DNA of 54,224 nucleotides from UBA4582 sp047630175 (GCA_047630175.1 JBLHVI010000016.1:1-54224); one strand, 5' to 3'. Numbered from the stretch's first letter, positions 9,409-19,922 are shown. Translations and numbers: made by a program. The notes: generated by a model not told the origin, from the letters alone.

Positions 9409-9621
9409 ATGCATAAGCTATTGACTGGTATTGCGATGACGCTGGTGTTGACGTTGGTGGGCTGTGGTGGCGAGCAAGAAGAAGCGGCGGCGGTAGCGAC
9501 GCCTGCGAATAATCCGTTGGCGGCGCAGCAGCAGATGATGAAAGACGCGCAGGCGGCGAAGGTGGCGCTGGAGAAAGCGGCGGCGGATAAGAAGCAAGCG
9601 ATTGATGAGGCGACGCAATAG
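9409..9621 (+). CDS. Small alanine-rich lipoprotein
   Basis: A 70-residue predicted lipoprotein. It has a short signal peptide with a lipobox (LVGC, Cys19) followed by GGEQEEAAA, so the mature protein should be lipid-anchored. The remaining 50 residues are rich in Ala, Lys, Glu and Gln and look like one amphipathic helix, as in small Lpp-like or entericidin-like envelope lipoproteins. A good ribosome site (GAGGAA) lies 8 bases before the ATG. It is divergent from ssb and stands alone. No specific function is recognised. Confidence 0.75.
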   Translation: MHKLLTGIAMTLVLTLVGCGGEQEEAAAVATPANNPLAAQQQMMKDAQAAKVALEKAAADKKQAIDEATQ

Positions 9622-9829
9622 TTGATCTAGGCGCTGCTCTCTGACCCGTCAGCAATCAATTATCGGCCGGCAGTTGTTATGCACGAGAAAACGTGTTTTA
9701 TTCCACAAAAGCCCTGCGGCCGGGGGTGTCTTGGCGTCTTCTGAACGGCTGAGTTTTTAAGCTGTTAGTTTGAGCTTTTCATAAGGTCTTGCGCTGAGCC
9801 CCGGTTGCCCATAACAAGAGGCCGGTATT

Positions 9830-11314
9830 ATGGTAGATGAAAAGCGCAACGATAAGCACGCTGACCAAGAAAGTGTGGTTGAGCTAACACGCGCCACGCT
9901 GTTTGCTCACGGTAGTATCGGTATTCCGTTGGCCGTGATTGGCTACCCGCTGGCGATTTGGATTCCTGCGCACTACTCTGGTGGCCTGGGAATTAGCTTG
10001 GCAATGGTCGGCACGATTTTGATGCTGGCGCGTTTTACAGATGTTATCACCGACCCTATTATGGGCGAGCTTTCTGATCGTTGGCGTACCCGTTTTGGTC
10101 GCCGCAAGCCCTGGTTGTTGGTGGGTATGCCGATCATGATGTTGGGGGTTTATAAGCTCTTTATTCCGCCGGAAGGCGTTGGCCTCTGGTACTTTCTGAT
10201 TTATCTCACGTTGTTCTTTGTTGGCAGCACCATCATTGCCTTGCCCCATCGTGCGTGGGGCGCCGAATTGTCGACGGACTATCATCAGCGCAGTAGGGTG
10301 ACTGCGTCGCGCGAGTTCTTTGTTCTGGGTGGCCTTATGCTCGCGGCACTTGTGCCGATGTTGGTGGAGGTGACGGCCGACAACAAAGGGTCGGTAGGGC
10401 AGGTGTTTAGCATCATTTGGGAGGATGCCATTGGCGCTTTCACGGGCGAGTTGGCGAATAAGGTGGTGGTGAATCGTGCGACGTTAACAGGCCCGGTACT
10501 GGCTGGGTTGGCGTGGACGATTATTTTGGTTTTACCGGTTTGTATCTTCTTGGTTTTGACGTTTGTTAAAGAGCCACCGCCGATGGCAAAAGAGACGGTG
10601 CCCCTGCGCGAGGGCATACGTTATCTTTGGAAAAACGGCCCCATGCGCCGCGTGTTGATTATCGCTCTGCTGGTTGTGTTCGGAGAGGCTTTTCGCAATG
10701 CTGTTTCCTACTTCTTTATTCGTGACATCATCGGTATTCCAACCATTGGTGCGGCTTATTTTTTCTATTTTGTTGCGGGCCTTGCCGCTATTCCATTCTG
10801 GCTATGGTTAGGTCGCACGATTGGCAAACATCGGGCTTTTATGTGCACGCTGGTGATTATCTCGACAGTGAGCTTTGCCAACCTGTTTCTTTCTTACGGC
10901 GACTATCTCCCGTTTTTCTTACTCTTTATTGTCAAAGGTTTTTGTTTTGGCGGGTTGCAGTTTCTACCCGTCGCGATGCTCGCTGACGTGGTTGATGTCG
11001 ATACGGCGCGCAGTGGTGGCCGGCGTGCAGGAACATACTTTGCAATTCTGGGGCTGACGGAAAAGCTCGCCATTGCGCTGGGCACCGGTTTTTCATTAAA
11101 CCTGGTGGGACTTTTAGGTTTTGACCCGTCGGGTGGTATTGCTGCCAGCACGGAAATCGGTGTATTGAGTCTGCGGCTTGTGTACTGCTGTGGGCCGATA
11201 CTGTTTTTTGGGTTAGCGATGTTTTTTATCTGGTCGTACCCGTTGACGCCCCAGCGCCATGCTCGTTTGCGGGCCAGCATACAGCGACGCACGGTCCGGC
11301 TAGCGTCACCTTAA
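9830..11314 (+). CDS. GPH-family (MelB-like) sugar:cation symporter, MFS fold
   Basis: A 494-residue inner-membrane transporter with about 12 hydrophobic segments. The N-terminal half has the glycoside-pentoside-hexuronide (GPH) pattern: an Asp-bearing FTDVITDPIMGELSDRWRTR followed by FGRRKPWLLVG between helices 2 and 3, and LPHRAWGAELS, which resembles the family's PYxALxxELT stretch. The central cytoplasmic loop follows FVKEPPPMAKETVPLREG. Members carry sugars or related solutes with Na+ or H+; the substrate cannot be read from the sequence, and no glycosidase lies nearby. The ATG has AGAGG about 9 bases upstream. The next gene starts 4 bases after the stop and is probably co-transcribed. 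Confidence 0.8.
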   Translation: MVDEKRNDKHADQESVVELTRATLFAHGSIGIPLAVIGYPLAIWIPAHYSGGLGISLAMVGTILMLARFTDVITDPIMGELSDRWRTRFGRRKPWLLVGMPIMMLGVYKLFIPPEGVGLWYFLIYLTLFFVGSTIIALPHRAWGAELSTDYHQRSRVTASREFFVLGGLMLAALVPMLVEVTADNKGSVGQVFSIIWEDAIGAFTGELANKVVVNRATLTGPVLAGLAWTIILVLPVCIFLVLTFVKEPPPMAKETVPLREGIRYLWKNGPMRRVLIIALLVVFGEAFRNAVSYFFIRDIIGIPTIGAAYFFYFVAGLAAIPFWLWLGRTIGKHRAFMCTLVIISTVSFANLFLSYGDYLPFFLLFIVKGFCFGGLQFLPVAMLADVVDVDTARSGGRRAGTYFAILGLTEKLAIALGTGFSLNLVGLLGFDPSGGIAASTEIGVLSLRLVYCCGPILFFGLAMFFIWSYPLTPQRHARLRASIQRRTVRLASP

Positions 11315-11318
11315 GGGT

Positions 11319-12617
11319 GTGAGTACGCAAGGTCAGCGGCGCAGCTTAAAAACCGGCGTGCCGGTCATGCCGAAACACTTTGAGCCACTACAAGTGCTCA
11401 TGTTTCCTCTGCGTTTGGGTAATTTGCTTGTATTGATCTTGTTCACGCTGACCTTTTCTTGGGTCGAATTCAGTTTTCGTTTGCTGGGCGTCGACGGTGT
11501 AATTTTGGCCGTCTGGCTATTTTACGTAAGTTTCTTGCTGTTTTTCGGCTATTTATTCGTCATTCTCGATTTTACCTGCCGCGGTCACCAGCAACCGCCG
11601 ATGCTCTCAGTAAGCCTGTTGCAATCAGCCAAAGGGCCCCTGCTAAAAGAATGCGTGCTGGTGTCCTTTTTGTTCGCACTGGTTTACCTGATCGATCAAC
11701 CTCTGTGGCAACTGGTCACTGCCATAACCTTATTGATTGTATTGCCGGTGACAACCAGTTTGCTGGTCATTTACGACAGTCTTATCGCGGCACTTAATCC
11801 GCTGCATTGGTTCGCCGTTATGCGTCACATCGGGCTAGGTCAGCGTTTGCTGCAGTATCTGTTGCTGTCAGTGATGCTCGCATTTTGGTGCTTTATGGTC
11901 GTGAGTCAAAACTGGGGCTGGTTAAACCCGCTTAAACTTTGGGCCTGCTTAGGGAGCTTTATGCTGGTTTTTCGTAGCTTTGGTGCGTTGCTACACGATC
12001 ATGCCGAGGCGCTCGGGTTAGACGTTAACTTTAGTTCGGCGCGCAGCACAGCCGAGCTTTACAACGCGGATGACAGACAAGTCGCTGACGCTATGTTTGA
12101 CCTGCATGGGTTAGTCAATAGTGGTCAGCTGAATGAGGCAGCGCTGCAACTTGCTGCCCATCTAAAGGCTAATAAGTATCGGCGAGAAGGCTATTATTTC
12201 GATTTGCTCATGCAATGGGAGAATCAAGCTTTGGCGGTGCGGGCGGGTGTGGCTTATGTAGATCGACTGGCCATTGCAGGCGACGCCGCACGCGCCTGGG
12301 AGATACTCCAGCTTTGCTTTGATGCGGATCAGGGCAGGGTCGAAGTTGGGCAGGGAACAACCGTCTTCATGCTGGCGGAGTTTCCCCGGCAAGCTCAGCA
12401 CAATCAGATACTCTGGCATCTATTAGCGCATTTTGAAGCAGACTTTCCCAATCATCCGCGTCTCGTAGAGTCACTACTGCTGGCGGCGCGGTTGGCTTAT
12501 GTGGATTTAAATGACAGGCCAGCAGCGGAAGCTTGTCTGGCGAAGATCGGTCGTGTCGCGCCGCAGTCCGTTGGAACGCCAGAGTTTAAAGCTATCGCTC
12601 AATTGATTCGATCTTAG
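11319..12617 (+). CDS. Unrecognised membrane protein with C-terminal TPR-like helical domain
   Basis: Not recognised as a named family. The 432-residue product from a GTG start has about six hydrophobic segments in the first 240 residues, for example LVLILFTLTFSWVEFSFRLL and LLQYLLLSVMLAFWCFMVVS. A soluble helical part of about 190 residues follows. That part has repeated helix pairs with TPR-like spacing (LNEAALQLAAHLKANKYRRE, then AGDAARAWEILQLCF, and RPAAEACLAKIG at the end). A coupled membrane and scaffold role is possible. It follows the sugar transporter by 4 bases, so the two may share a transcript and a process. Confidence 0.6.
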   Translation: MSTQGQRRSLKTGVPVMPKHFEPLQVLMFPLRLGNLLVLILFTLTFSWVEFSFRLLGVDGVILAVWLFYVSFLLFFGYLFVILDFTCRGHQQPPMLSVSLLQSAKGPLLKECVLVSFLFALVYLIDQPLWQLVTAITLLIVLPVTTSLLVIYDSLIAALNPLHWFAVMRHIGLGQRLLQYLLLSVMLAFWCFMVVSQNWGWLNPLKLWACLGSFMLVFRSFGALLHDHAEALGLDVNFSSARSTAELYNADDRQVADAMFDLHGLVNSGQLNEAALQLAAHLKANKYRREGYYFDLLMQWENQALAVRAGVAYVDRLAIAGDAARAWEILQLCFDADQGRVEVGQGTTVFMLAEFPRQAQHNQILWHLLAHFEADFPNHPRLVESLLLAARLAYVDLNDRPAAEACLAKIGRVAPQSVGTPEFKAIAQLIRS

Positions 12618-12680
12618 GCCGTTGGTGGGTAGGCTTTGGGAAGATATTTTGCTTTCTTGTCTGCTGCTGGTGCAGGTGCA

Positions 12681-12709
12681 TTGTCATCGACAGATCATTT
12701 GTCTATAAT
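12681..12709 (+). promoter_or_regulatory. Sigma-70 promoter of tRNA-Leu
   Basis: TTGTCA (12681-12686), a 17-base spacer and a perfect TATAAT (12704-12709), about 65 bases before the tRNA. It is followed by the GC-rich CGCCGCCC, which resembles the discriminator of growth-controlled stable-RNA promoters. Transcripts could run on into tig. Confidence 0.75.
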
Positions 12710-12775
12710 CGCCGCCCTTTCAGGGAATGCGTAGCTGATAGGGTGGCTAGCGGCCTGAATAGGTCAATGATCAAG

Positions 12776-12860
<85 letters not shown>

Positions 12861-12932
12861 TGATGATTGAATAGACAGTTTCTGCACAAATAGCGATGTA
12901 GTCGCTAACGCGTCAGAACAATGAATTGTTGA

Positions 12933-12958
12933 ACAGGCGCCTTATACGTGGCGCCTGT
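12933..12958 (+). other. Hairpin between tRNA-Leu and tig
   Basis: A perfect 9-bp stem, ACAGGCGCC paired with GGCGCCTGT, with an 8-base loop, 40 bases before the tig ATG. There is no T-run after it, so it is not a standard intrinsic terminator. It could mark the 3' end of the tRNA precursor or act as an mRNA leader element. Confidence 0.5.
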
Positions 12959-12998
12959 GCAGCGCATGCATGTAGCCATATAAACAGGTAGTAAAGTA

Positions 12999-14375
12999 AT
13001 GCAGGTAACCCTTGAGACCATGTCAGGCCTTACGCGTCGTATGCGCATTAGCGTGCCGACTGAGCAGTTTGAGAGCCAAGTCGAGGATAAGCTTAAGCAG
13101 GCGGCAGGGAAGGTAAGTATCAAGGGCTTTCGGCCCGGTAAGGTGCCGATGCGTGAAGTTCGACGTCGCTTTGGTGAAGGCATTCGTCAAGAAGTTAGCT
13201 CTGAACTCATGCAAGCGTCTTTTGCTGATGCGGTACGCCAAGAAGATGTTGCGCCTGCCGGTATGCCGAACATCCAAGATGTTGTGATCGAAGCGGGTAA
13301 AGATTTCGAGTTCACAGCGGAGTTCGAAGTATTCCCAGAGATCAAGCTCGCAGACTATGAAAGCATCAGCGTTGAGCGCCCCGTTGCGAGCGTTGAGGAA
13401 GCTGATATCGACACCATGATTGAAACCCTACGCGAGCAGCGCAAAGAACATGCGGTTGTTGAACGCGCAAGCCAAACAGATGACAAACTGAACATCGACT
13501 TCGAAGGGTTCGTTGATGGCGTGGCGTTTGACGGTGGCAAAGCTGAGGGCAACGACATTATTATTGGCAGTGGCAGTATGATCCCAGGCTTCGAAGACGG
13601 CCTAATTGGAAGCACCGCTGGCGAAGAGAAAGAAATTACTGTGACATTCCCCGAAGGTTACCAGTCTACTGAGCTGGCGGGTAAAGAAGCCCTGTTTAAG
13701 ATCAAGGTTAACAGCGTCGCTGAGCCTGTTCTGGCTGAACTCAATGCAGCATTTTTCGAGCAGTTCGGTGTCAAAGACGGCGATCTTGACGCCTTCCGTG
13801 TAGAAGTCCGCGGTAATATGGAAAAGGAACTCGAAGCCTCTATCAAGAATAAGGTTAAAACGCAGGTGCTTGATGGTCTTGTTGCCAGCAACTCAATTGA
13901 TGTGCCACAAGCGTTGGTTGATACCGAGGTAAATCGCATGCGTGAAGAAGCCGTGCAGCAGTTCGGTGGCAACCAAAAAATCGATCCTTCTATCCTGCCG
14001 GCTGAGATGTTTAGTGAGCAGGCAACCAAACGTGTCCAACTTGGACTTATGGTGAATGCGATTGTTGAGCAGCAAGAAATAAAAGTTGATCAAGATCGTG
14101 TTAAAAAAATGATCGAAACCATGGCAAGTTCGTATGAAGACCCAGAAGAGATCATCAATTACTACTATGGCAACGAGCAGCAGTTGAATCAGGTCCAGAA
14201 CTTGGTACTGGAAGATCAGGTCATCGACAGCATTATTGCTGGTGCACAGGTAACAGACACGCCAATGAGCTATGAAGAGGCTATCAAGCCGACACCAGCG
14301 GCTGTTGCTGAGGAATTAGATGAGGAAGTAGAACAAGCTGACGTAGCGAAAGAGGCGCCAGCAGACCCCGCCTAG
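12999..14375 (+). CDS. tig: Trigger factor, ribosome-associated chaperone
   Basis: Trigger factor binds the ribosome exit tunnel and shields nascent chains; it has peptidyl-prolyl isomerase activity. The 458-residue length is close to the usual 430-450. The N-terminal ribosome-binding domain carries the signature GFRPGKVP (residues 43-50) and follows MQVTLETMSGLTRRMRISVP. The FKBP-type domain starts near residue 160 (DKLNIDFEGFVDGVAFDGGK) and contains MIPGFEDGLIG. The C-terminal helical arms end in an acidic, Ala-rich tail slightly longer than in E. coli. It begins the conserved tig-clpP-clpX-lon-hupB-ppiD block, with clpP 172 bases downstream. Confidence 0.98.
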   Translation: MQVTLETMSGLTRRMRISVPTEQFESQVEDKLKQAAGKVSIKGFRPGKVPMREVRRRFGEGIRQEVSSELMQASFADAVRQEDVAPAGMPNIQDVVIEAGKDFEFTAEFEVFPEIKLADYESISVERPVASVEEADIDTMIETLREQRKEHAVVERASQTDDKLNIDFEGFVDGVAFDGGKAEGNDIIIGSGSMIPGFEDGLIGSTAGEEKEITVTFPEGYQSTELAGKEALFKIKVNSVAEPVLAELNAAFFEQFGVKDGDLDAFRVEVRGNMEKELEASIKNKVKTQVLDGLVASNSIDVPQALVDTEVNRMREEAVQQFGGNQKIDPSILPAEMFSEQATKRVQLGLMVNAIVEQQEIKVDQDRVKKMIETMASSYEDPEEIINYYYGNEQQLNQVQNLVLEDQVIDSIIAGAQVTDTPMSYEEAIKPTPAAVAEELDEEVEQADVAKEAPADPA

Positions 14376-14547
14376 AGCAGCTTAACCCCTGTTTCTGCAA
14401 GGGGATTGTAGAAATTTCTAGCAGACTTTGTGCGTGTCAAGTATTGAATTCTGCTCGAAAAGACGCAATATTAAAACAATCAGGGCGTAAGCCGTTTAAT
14501 TTTAAAAGTGGGATTAATTTTTCACTCAGCAGAAACTTGAGGTTCGA

Positions 14548-15189
14548 ATGAGCAATATATTTGACGATCATCTTCCGGCGACTACTAGCCTGGGTCTTAT
14601 TCCCATGGTTTTAGAGCAAACAGCGCGGGGCGAGCGGTCTTATGACATCTACTCGCGTCTTCTTAAAGAGCGTATCATTTTTATTGTTGGTCCAATCGAC
14701 GACAATGTCGCCAACCTCGTGGTTGCGCAGTTGCTTCATGCTGAGTCTGAGAATGCAGACAAAGATGTGCAGCTGTATATCAACTCACCCGGTGGGTCAG
14801 TGACGGCCGGACTGGCGATTTATGACACGATGCAATTTATTAATTGTGACGTTAGCACCATGTGCATCGGTCAAGCGGCCAGTATGGGTGCTTTATTGCT
14901 GGCGGGTGGTGCTCAAGGCAAGCGCTACTGTTTGCCGAACTCTCGGGTCATGATTCACCAGCCAAGCGGTGGCTCTCAGGGCCAAGCCAGTGACATCGAA
15001 ATCCAAGCGCAAGAGATTCTGTATTTGAGAGGTCGTCTTAACGAAATCATGGCATTGCACACCGGTCAGACGGTTGAGCAAATAGGAATAGATACTGAAC
15101 GTGATAACTTTATGACTGCGACGAGTGCGCGTGATTACGGTTTAATCGATAAAGTGCAAGAACCACGGACACCACTCGCCGCGGTTTAA
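14548..15189 (+). CDS. clpP: ClpP, ATP-dependent protease proteolytic subunit
   Basis: The serine protease ring of ClpXP and ClpAP. The 213-residue product has the catalytic triad Ser112 (GQAASMGALLL), His137 (SRVMIHQPSGG) and Asp186 (DTERDNF). The oxyanion-loop region is INSPGGSVTAGLAIYD. The first 13 or so residues probably form the removable propeptide (E. coli loses 14). The downstream clpX is 176 bases away, separated by a small hairpin, so the two may be transcribed together and separately. A leader of about 170 bases separates it from tig. Confidence 0.98.
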   Translation: MSNIFDDHLPATTSLGLIPMVLEQTARGERSYDIYSRLLKERIIFIVGPIDDNVANLVVAQLLHAESENADKDVQLYINSPGGSVTAGLAIYDTMQFINCDVSTMCIGQAASMGALLLAGGAQGKRYCLPNSRVMIHQPSGGSQGQASDIEIQAQEILYLRGRLNEIMALHTGQTVEQIGIDTERDNFMTATSARDYGLIDKVQEPRTPLAAV

Positions 15190-15272
15190 GTATACATAGG
15201 AACTTGTGAGTTCAATTTTGGCTCGCAGTTATATATTATTTTCTACGTGAAACGGGGTTTGGACCGGCTATC

Positions 15273-15291
15273 ACCAACACCAAATGTTGGT
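15273..15291 (+). other. Small hairpin between clpP and clpX
   Basis: ACCAACA pairs with TGTTGGT around a 5-base loop, with no T-run. It could moderate read-through from clpP into clpX or stabilise the clpP mRNA end. The function is inferred only. Confidence 0.35.
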
Positions 15292-15365
15292 AATAGCGCA
15301 TTGAGTTCAGACTAAGGGTCCTTGAGGCCAGCACGTAACAAAGCAAGTAAGAACGAGGTGGAGTA

Positions 15366-16643
<1,278 letters not shown>

Positions 16644-16683
16644 GTCGGGGAAACCTAACACTTCGGAGTGCGGCAATCTAACT

Positions 16684-16721
16684 CGCCAGTGGTATGAAAT
16701 TAATCCTCCACTGGCGTTTTT
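16684..16721 (+). terminator. Intrinsic terminator after clpX
   Basis: The 9-bp stem CGCCAGTGG (16684-16692) pairs with CCACTGGCG (16708-16716), followed by TTTTT. It lies 40 bases after the clpX stop and separates clpX from lon, which has its own promoter region. Confidence 0.85.
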
Positions 16722-16842
16722 AGTTGCGGCCTTAAGTCTTGCTGTGAAGCCTCATTGTACGACCAAAGCCCATGTTTTTTTACGACAAGGGCCGTTTTCT
16801 AAGCCCTCCGGCGTTTTTTATTGATACTCTAGCCGTTAGGTC

Positions 16843-16871
16843 CTTGATTTTTTGCCAACCTCGTCCCATTG
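16843..16871 (+). promoter_or_regulatory. Candidate heat-shock (sigma-32) promoter of lon
   Basis: CTTGAT (16843-16848) and TCCCATTG (16864-16871) are separated by 15 bases. This is close to the sigma-32 consensus CTTGAA and CCCCATNT, which have a 13-17 base spacer. It sits 130 bases before lon, a known heat-shock gene. One mismatch in the -35 and two in the -10 keep confidence moderate. Confidence 0.45.
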
Positions 16872-17001
16872 TCTATTCTAGCTTAACAACATGGTTCAGT
16901 AATACTGAGCCGTGGTCAATGATGGCGATACGGCGTTTGCTAGTTGGTCGTATGAGCACCAGACCAGCGTGTCTGGATTTGAATAACGACCAGGAGAAAG
17001 T

Positions 17002-19407
17002 ATGACCAGCCTGAAGAATGTACCCATTGTTACTCTGCGCGACATGGTGGTTTACCCGCACGGTGTACAGCCGCTGTTCATCGGTACCGAAAAGTCGATT
17101 CGGGCGCTGGATCATGCCCAGAAGAATGATAAAGACAAGCAAGTGCTGCTGGTCGCGAAACGTGATCCAGAAAACGACAAGCCAGGACCGGATGATCTTT
17201 ATTCCTTTGGCACCGTCGCCACAATTCTGCAGCTTATTCGCCTGCCAGACAAAACGGTCAAAATTTTAGTAGAAGGAGGGCATCGCGCCGAGGTCACGGC
17301 TATTCGCGATGAAGACGCGTATTTCGTTGGCGATATCAACGTGATCGAAGAGCCCCACATCGCCGCCAGTGAAGCAGAGTCATTGGTTCGCTCGATGATG
17401 ACAGCGTTTGATCAGTATGTTCAGCTCAGTAAGAAAGTCGCTCCAGAGGTCATGACGTCGCTGTCTAGCGTCGAAGACCCTAGCCGCCTCATTGATACCA
17501 TTGCAGCGCAGATGAGCTTGAAACTAGACGAGAAGCAGCGCATCTTGGAGATGACCAATTTAGATGATCGTATCGAGCACATGATGAAGCTGCTTGAGTC
17601 TGAAATTGATCTGTTTAACGTTGAGAAGCGCATTCGCGGTCGCGTTAAGAAGCAGATGGAAAAGAGTCAGCGTGAGTATTACCTGAACGAGCAGATGAAG
17701 GCTATCCAAAAAGAGCTAGGCGACATGGATGACGTGCCTAATGAGCTTGAAGAAATTCAAAAGAAGCTGGGCGAAGCAGGTATGCCCAAAGAGGCGTTTG
17801 ACAAGACCACCGGAGAAATCAATAAACTCAAGATGATGTCGCCGATGTCAGCTGAAGCGACCGTGGTACGCAGCTACATCGACTGGATGCTGGGTGTGCC
17901 GTGGAAGAAACGCTCGAAAGTGCGCAAGGACATCACCGCTGCTGAAGCGGTGCTGAATGCCGATCATTATGGGCTAGAAGACGTTAAGGATCGAATTCTG
18001 GAGTATCTGGCCGTGCAGCGTCGGGTTCGTAAGATCAAGGGGCCGGTTTTATGTTTGGTCGGCCCTCCGGGTGTGGGTAAAACATCCCTCGGTGAATCGA
18101 TTGCCAGGGCAACCAATCGCAAGTTTGTCCGAATGGCCCTGGGTGGGGTTCGTGATGAAGCCGAGATACGCGGCCACCGTCGTACTTACATCGGCTCTAT
18201 GCCGGGTAAAATCGTGCAGAAGCTGTCAAAGAGTGGCACACGTAACCCTTTGTTTTTGCTTGATGAAATCGACAAGATGGGCCAAGACCACAGGGGCGAC
18301 CCAGCCTCCGGTTTGCTAGAGGTTCTTGATCCAGAGCAGAACAACACGTTCAATGATCATTACTTAGAGGTCGATTATGATCTTTCTGAGGTCATGTTTA
18401 TTTGCACGTCTAATTCAATGAATATTCCTGCGCCACTGCTAGATCGCATGGAGATCATTCGTATTCCGGGTTACACCGAGGACGAGAAGCTGAACATTGC
18501 GATGCGCTATTTGGTGCGCAAACAGCTAAAAAATAATGGCGTCAAAGATACAGAGCTTGAGATTACTGAGGATGCGGTACGTGACCTCATTCGTTTTTAT
18601 ACGCGTGAAGCCGGCGTTCGCGGACTGGAACGAGAGATTGCGAAATTATGCCGTAAGGTGGTCAAAGAGCGTGACCTAGTTGGCGCCGACGTTTCAGAGA
18701 AGCTCGTGGTAGGCAGCGCTGAGCTGGAGCGTTACAGCGGTGTTCATAAGTATAATTTCGGTAAGGCTGAAGAACAGGATCAGGTAGGCCAAGTAACTGG
18801 ACTTGCAGTTACCAGTGTTGGTGGCGAGCTACTGACTATCGAGGCGGCTGCAATGCCAGGTAAAGGCATTACGTCAAAGACAGGGTCGTTGGGCGATGTT
18901 ATGCAAGAGTCGATTATGGCGGCGATGACGGTGGTAAGAAGTCGTGCGGCGGTGCTAGGAATAGCCGCAGATTTCCATGAAAAGCTTGACCTGCACGTGC
19001 ACATGCCGGAAGGCGCTACGCCCAAAGATGGTCCGAGTGCGGGCATTGGTTTATGCACGGCATTGGTGTCTGTGCTGACGGGTATTCCGGCTCGTGCCGA
19101 TGTGGCTATGACCGGCGAAATAACGTTGCGGGGGCAGGTATTACCTATCGGCGGTTTGAAAGAGAAATTACTAGCGGCGCATCGTGGTGGTATCAAGACT
19201 GTGATTATTCCGGATGAAAATCGTCGCGATTTGAAAGAAATACCCGATAACATCAAGCAAGATTTAGACATCAGACCGGTCAAATGGATTGATGAGGTGC
19301 TACAGGTAGCCTTGCAACGTATGCCGACACCACTTGACACACCACCATCAGGTGATGCTGAAAAGGCATCAGACACAGACTCAGACCAGAGAATCAGTGC
19401 TCATTAG
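17002..19407 (+). CDS. lon: Lon, ATP-dependent serine protease
   Basis: Lon degrades damaged and regulatory proteins in the cytoplasm. The 801 residues have three parts: an N-terminal substrate domain starting VPIVTLRDMVVYPHGVQPLF, an AAA+ module with Walker A at 354-361 (GPPGVGKT) and Walker B (PLFLLDEIDKM), and a C-terminal protease domain. The catalytic Ser679 (KDGPSAGIG) and Lys722 (GGLKEKLLAAHRGG) carry the same residue numbers as in E. coli Lon. The ATG is preceded by AGGAGAAAGT. The gene has its own long upstream region with a possible heat-shock promoter, and hupB follows as in most gammaproteobacteria. Confidence 0.98.
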   Translation: MTSLKNVPIVTLRDMVVYPHGVQPLFIGTEKSIRALDHAQKNDKDKQVLLVAKRDPENDKPGPDDLYSFGTVATILQLIRLPDKTVKILVEGGHRAEVTAIRDEDAYFVGDINVIEEPHIAASEAESLVRSMMTAFDQYVQLSKKVAPEVMTSLSSVEDPSRLIDTIAAQMSLKLDEKQRILEMTNLDDRIEHMMKLLESEIDLFNVEKRIRGRVKKQMEKSQREYYLNEQMKAIQKELGDMDDVPNELEEIQKKLGEAGMPKEAFDKTTGEINKLKMMSPMSAEATVVRSYIDWMLGVPWKKRSKVRKDITAAEAVLNADHYGLEDVKDRILEYLAVQRRVRKIKGPVLCLVGPPGVGKTSLGESIARATNRKFVRMALGGVRDEAEIRGHRRTYIGSMPGKIVQKLSKSGTRNPLFLLDEIDKMGQDHRGDPASGLLEVLDPEQNNTFNDHYLEVDYDLSEVMFICTSNSMNIPAPLLDRMEIIRIPGYTEDEKLNIAMRYLVRKQLKNNGVKDTELEITEDAVRDLIRFYTREAGVRGLEREIAKLCRKVVKERDLVGADVSEKLVVGSAELERYSGVHKYNFGKAEEQDQVGQVTGLAVTSVGGELLTIEAAAMPGKGITSKTGSLGDVMQESIMAAMTVVRSRAAVLGIAADFHEKLDLHVHMPEGATPKDGPSAGIGLCTALVSVLTGIPARADVAMTGEITLRGQVLPIGGLKEKLLAAHRGGIKTVIIPDENRRDLKEIPDNIKQDLDIRPVKWIDEVLQVALQRMPTPLDTPPSGDAEKASDTDSDQRISAH

Positions 19408-19417
19408 GACTTTTGGC

Positions 19418-19447
19418 TTGACAGCCATTTTGCCCAGTTGGTATAAG
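19418..19447 (+). promoter_or_regulatory. Sigma-70 promoter of hupB
   Basis: A perfect -35 TTGACA (19418-19423), an 18-base spacer and TATAAG (19442-19447). It starts 11 bases after the lon stop and implies a 5' leader of nearly 190 bases before hupB. Confidence 0.7.
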
Positions 19448-19646
19448 ATGCCATACAGGGGAGGCAGCAGGTTGGTCACCCGCTGTTTGCTTTAAGGTTA
19501 GTGACCGTAAGAGAATTAAACGATTATTGAATCATGCATTAACATCTGGGATTATTTTGGAATGACAAGCTGCACGACCATTTCAAATTTATGATTTCGA
19601 ACTTACTGTTTCATAGTTAATCCATAAAACACCACAGGGGTAGAGA

Positions 19647-19922
19647 GTGAATAAACAAGAACTTATTGAGAACATAGCGACATCAGCTGACATCACAAAG
19701 GCAGCTGCAGGTCGGGCGTTGGATTCAATGATCGATTCAGTGACTGGTGCTTTAAAAGCAGGTGACTCCGTTGTGCTCGTTGGATTTGGTACTTTTACCG
19801 TAAGAGATCGTGCAGCCCGAACGGGCCGTAATCCACAAACTGGTGCCGAGATTCAAATCTCTGCGGCTAAAGTCCCAGCGTTCAAAGCTGGTAAAGCTCT
19901 GAAAGACGCCGTAAACGGCTAA
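19647..19922 (+). CDS. hupB: HU DNA-binding protein, beta type
   Basis: A nucleoid-associated histone-like protein of 91 residues, the standard length. It begins MNKQELIENIATSADITKAA. The HU signature is present: GFGTFTVRDRAARTGRNPQT, with the Pro of the DNA-intercalating arm at RNPQTG, then KVPAFKAGKALKDAVN. Its place after lon and before ppiD identifies it as the HupB-type gene. The ribosome site is AGGGGTAGAGAG. Two hairpins follow, the second a good terminator. Confidence 0.97.
   Translation: MNKQELIENIATSADITKAAAGRALDSMIDSVTGALKAGDSVVLVGFGTFTVRDRAARTGRNPQTGAEIQISAAKVPAFKAGKALKDAVNG

Noticed and set aside
18780..19376. Minus-strand open frame of 198 codons opposite lon
   Set aside because: Antisense of the highly conserved Lon protease domain; no domain and no promoter support.
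19441..19500. Signal-recognition-particle 4.5S RNA because of a GGAGGCAGCAGG stretch
   Set aside because: The conserved core tetraloop and asymmetric loop sequence are absent and no matching long stem was found.
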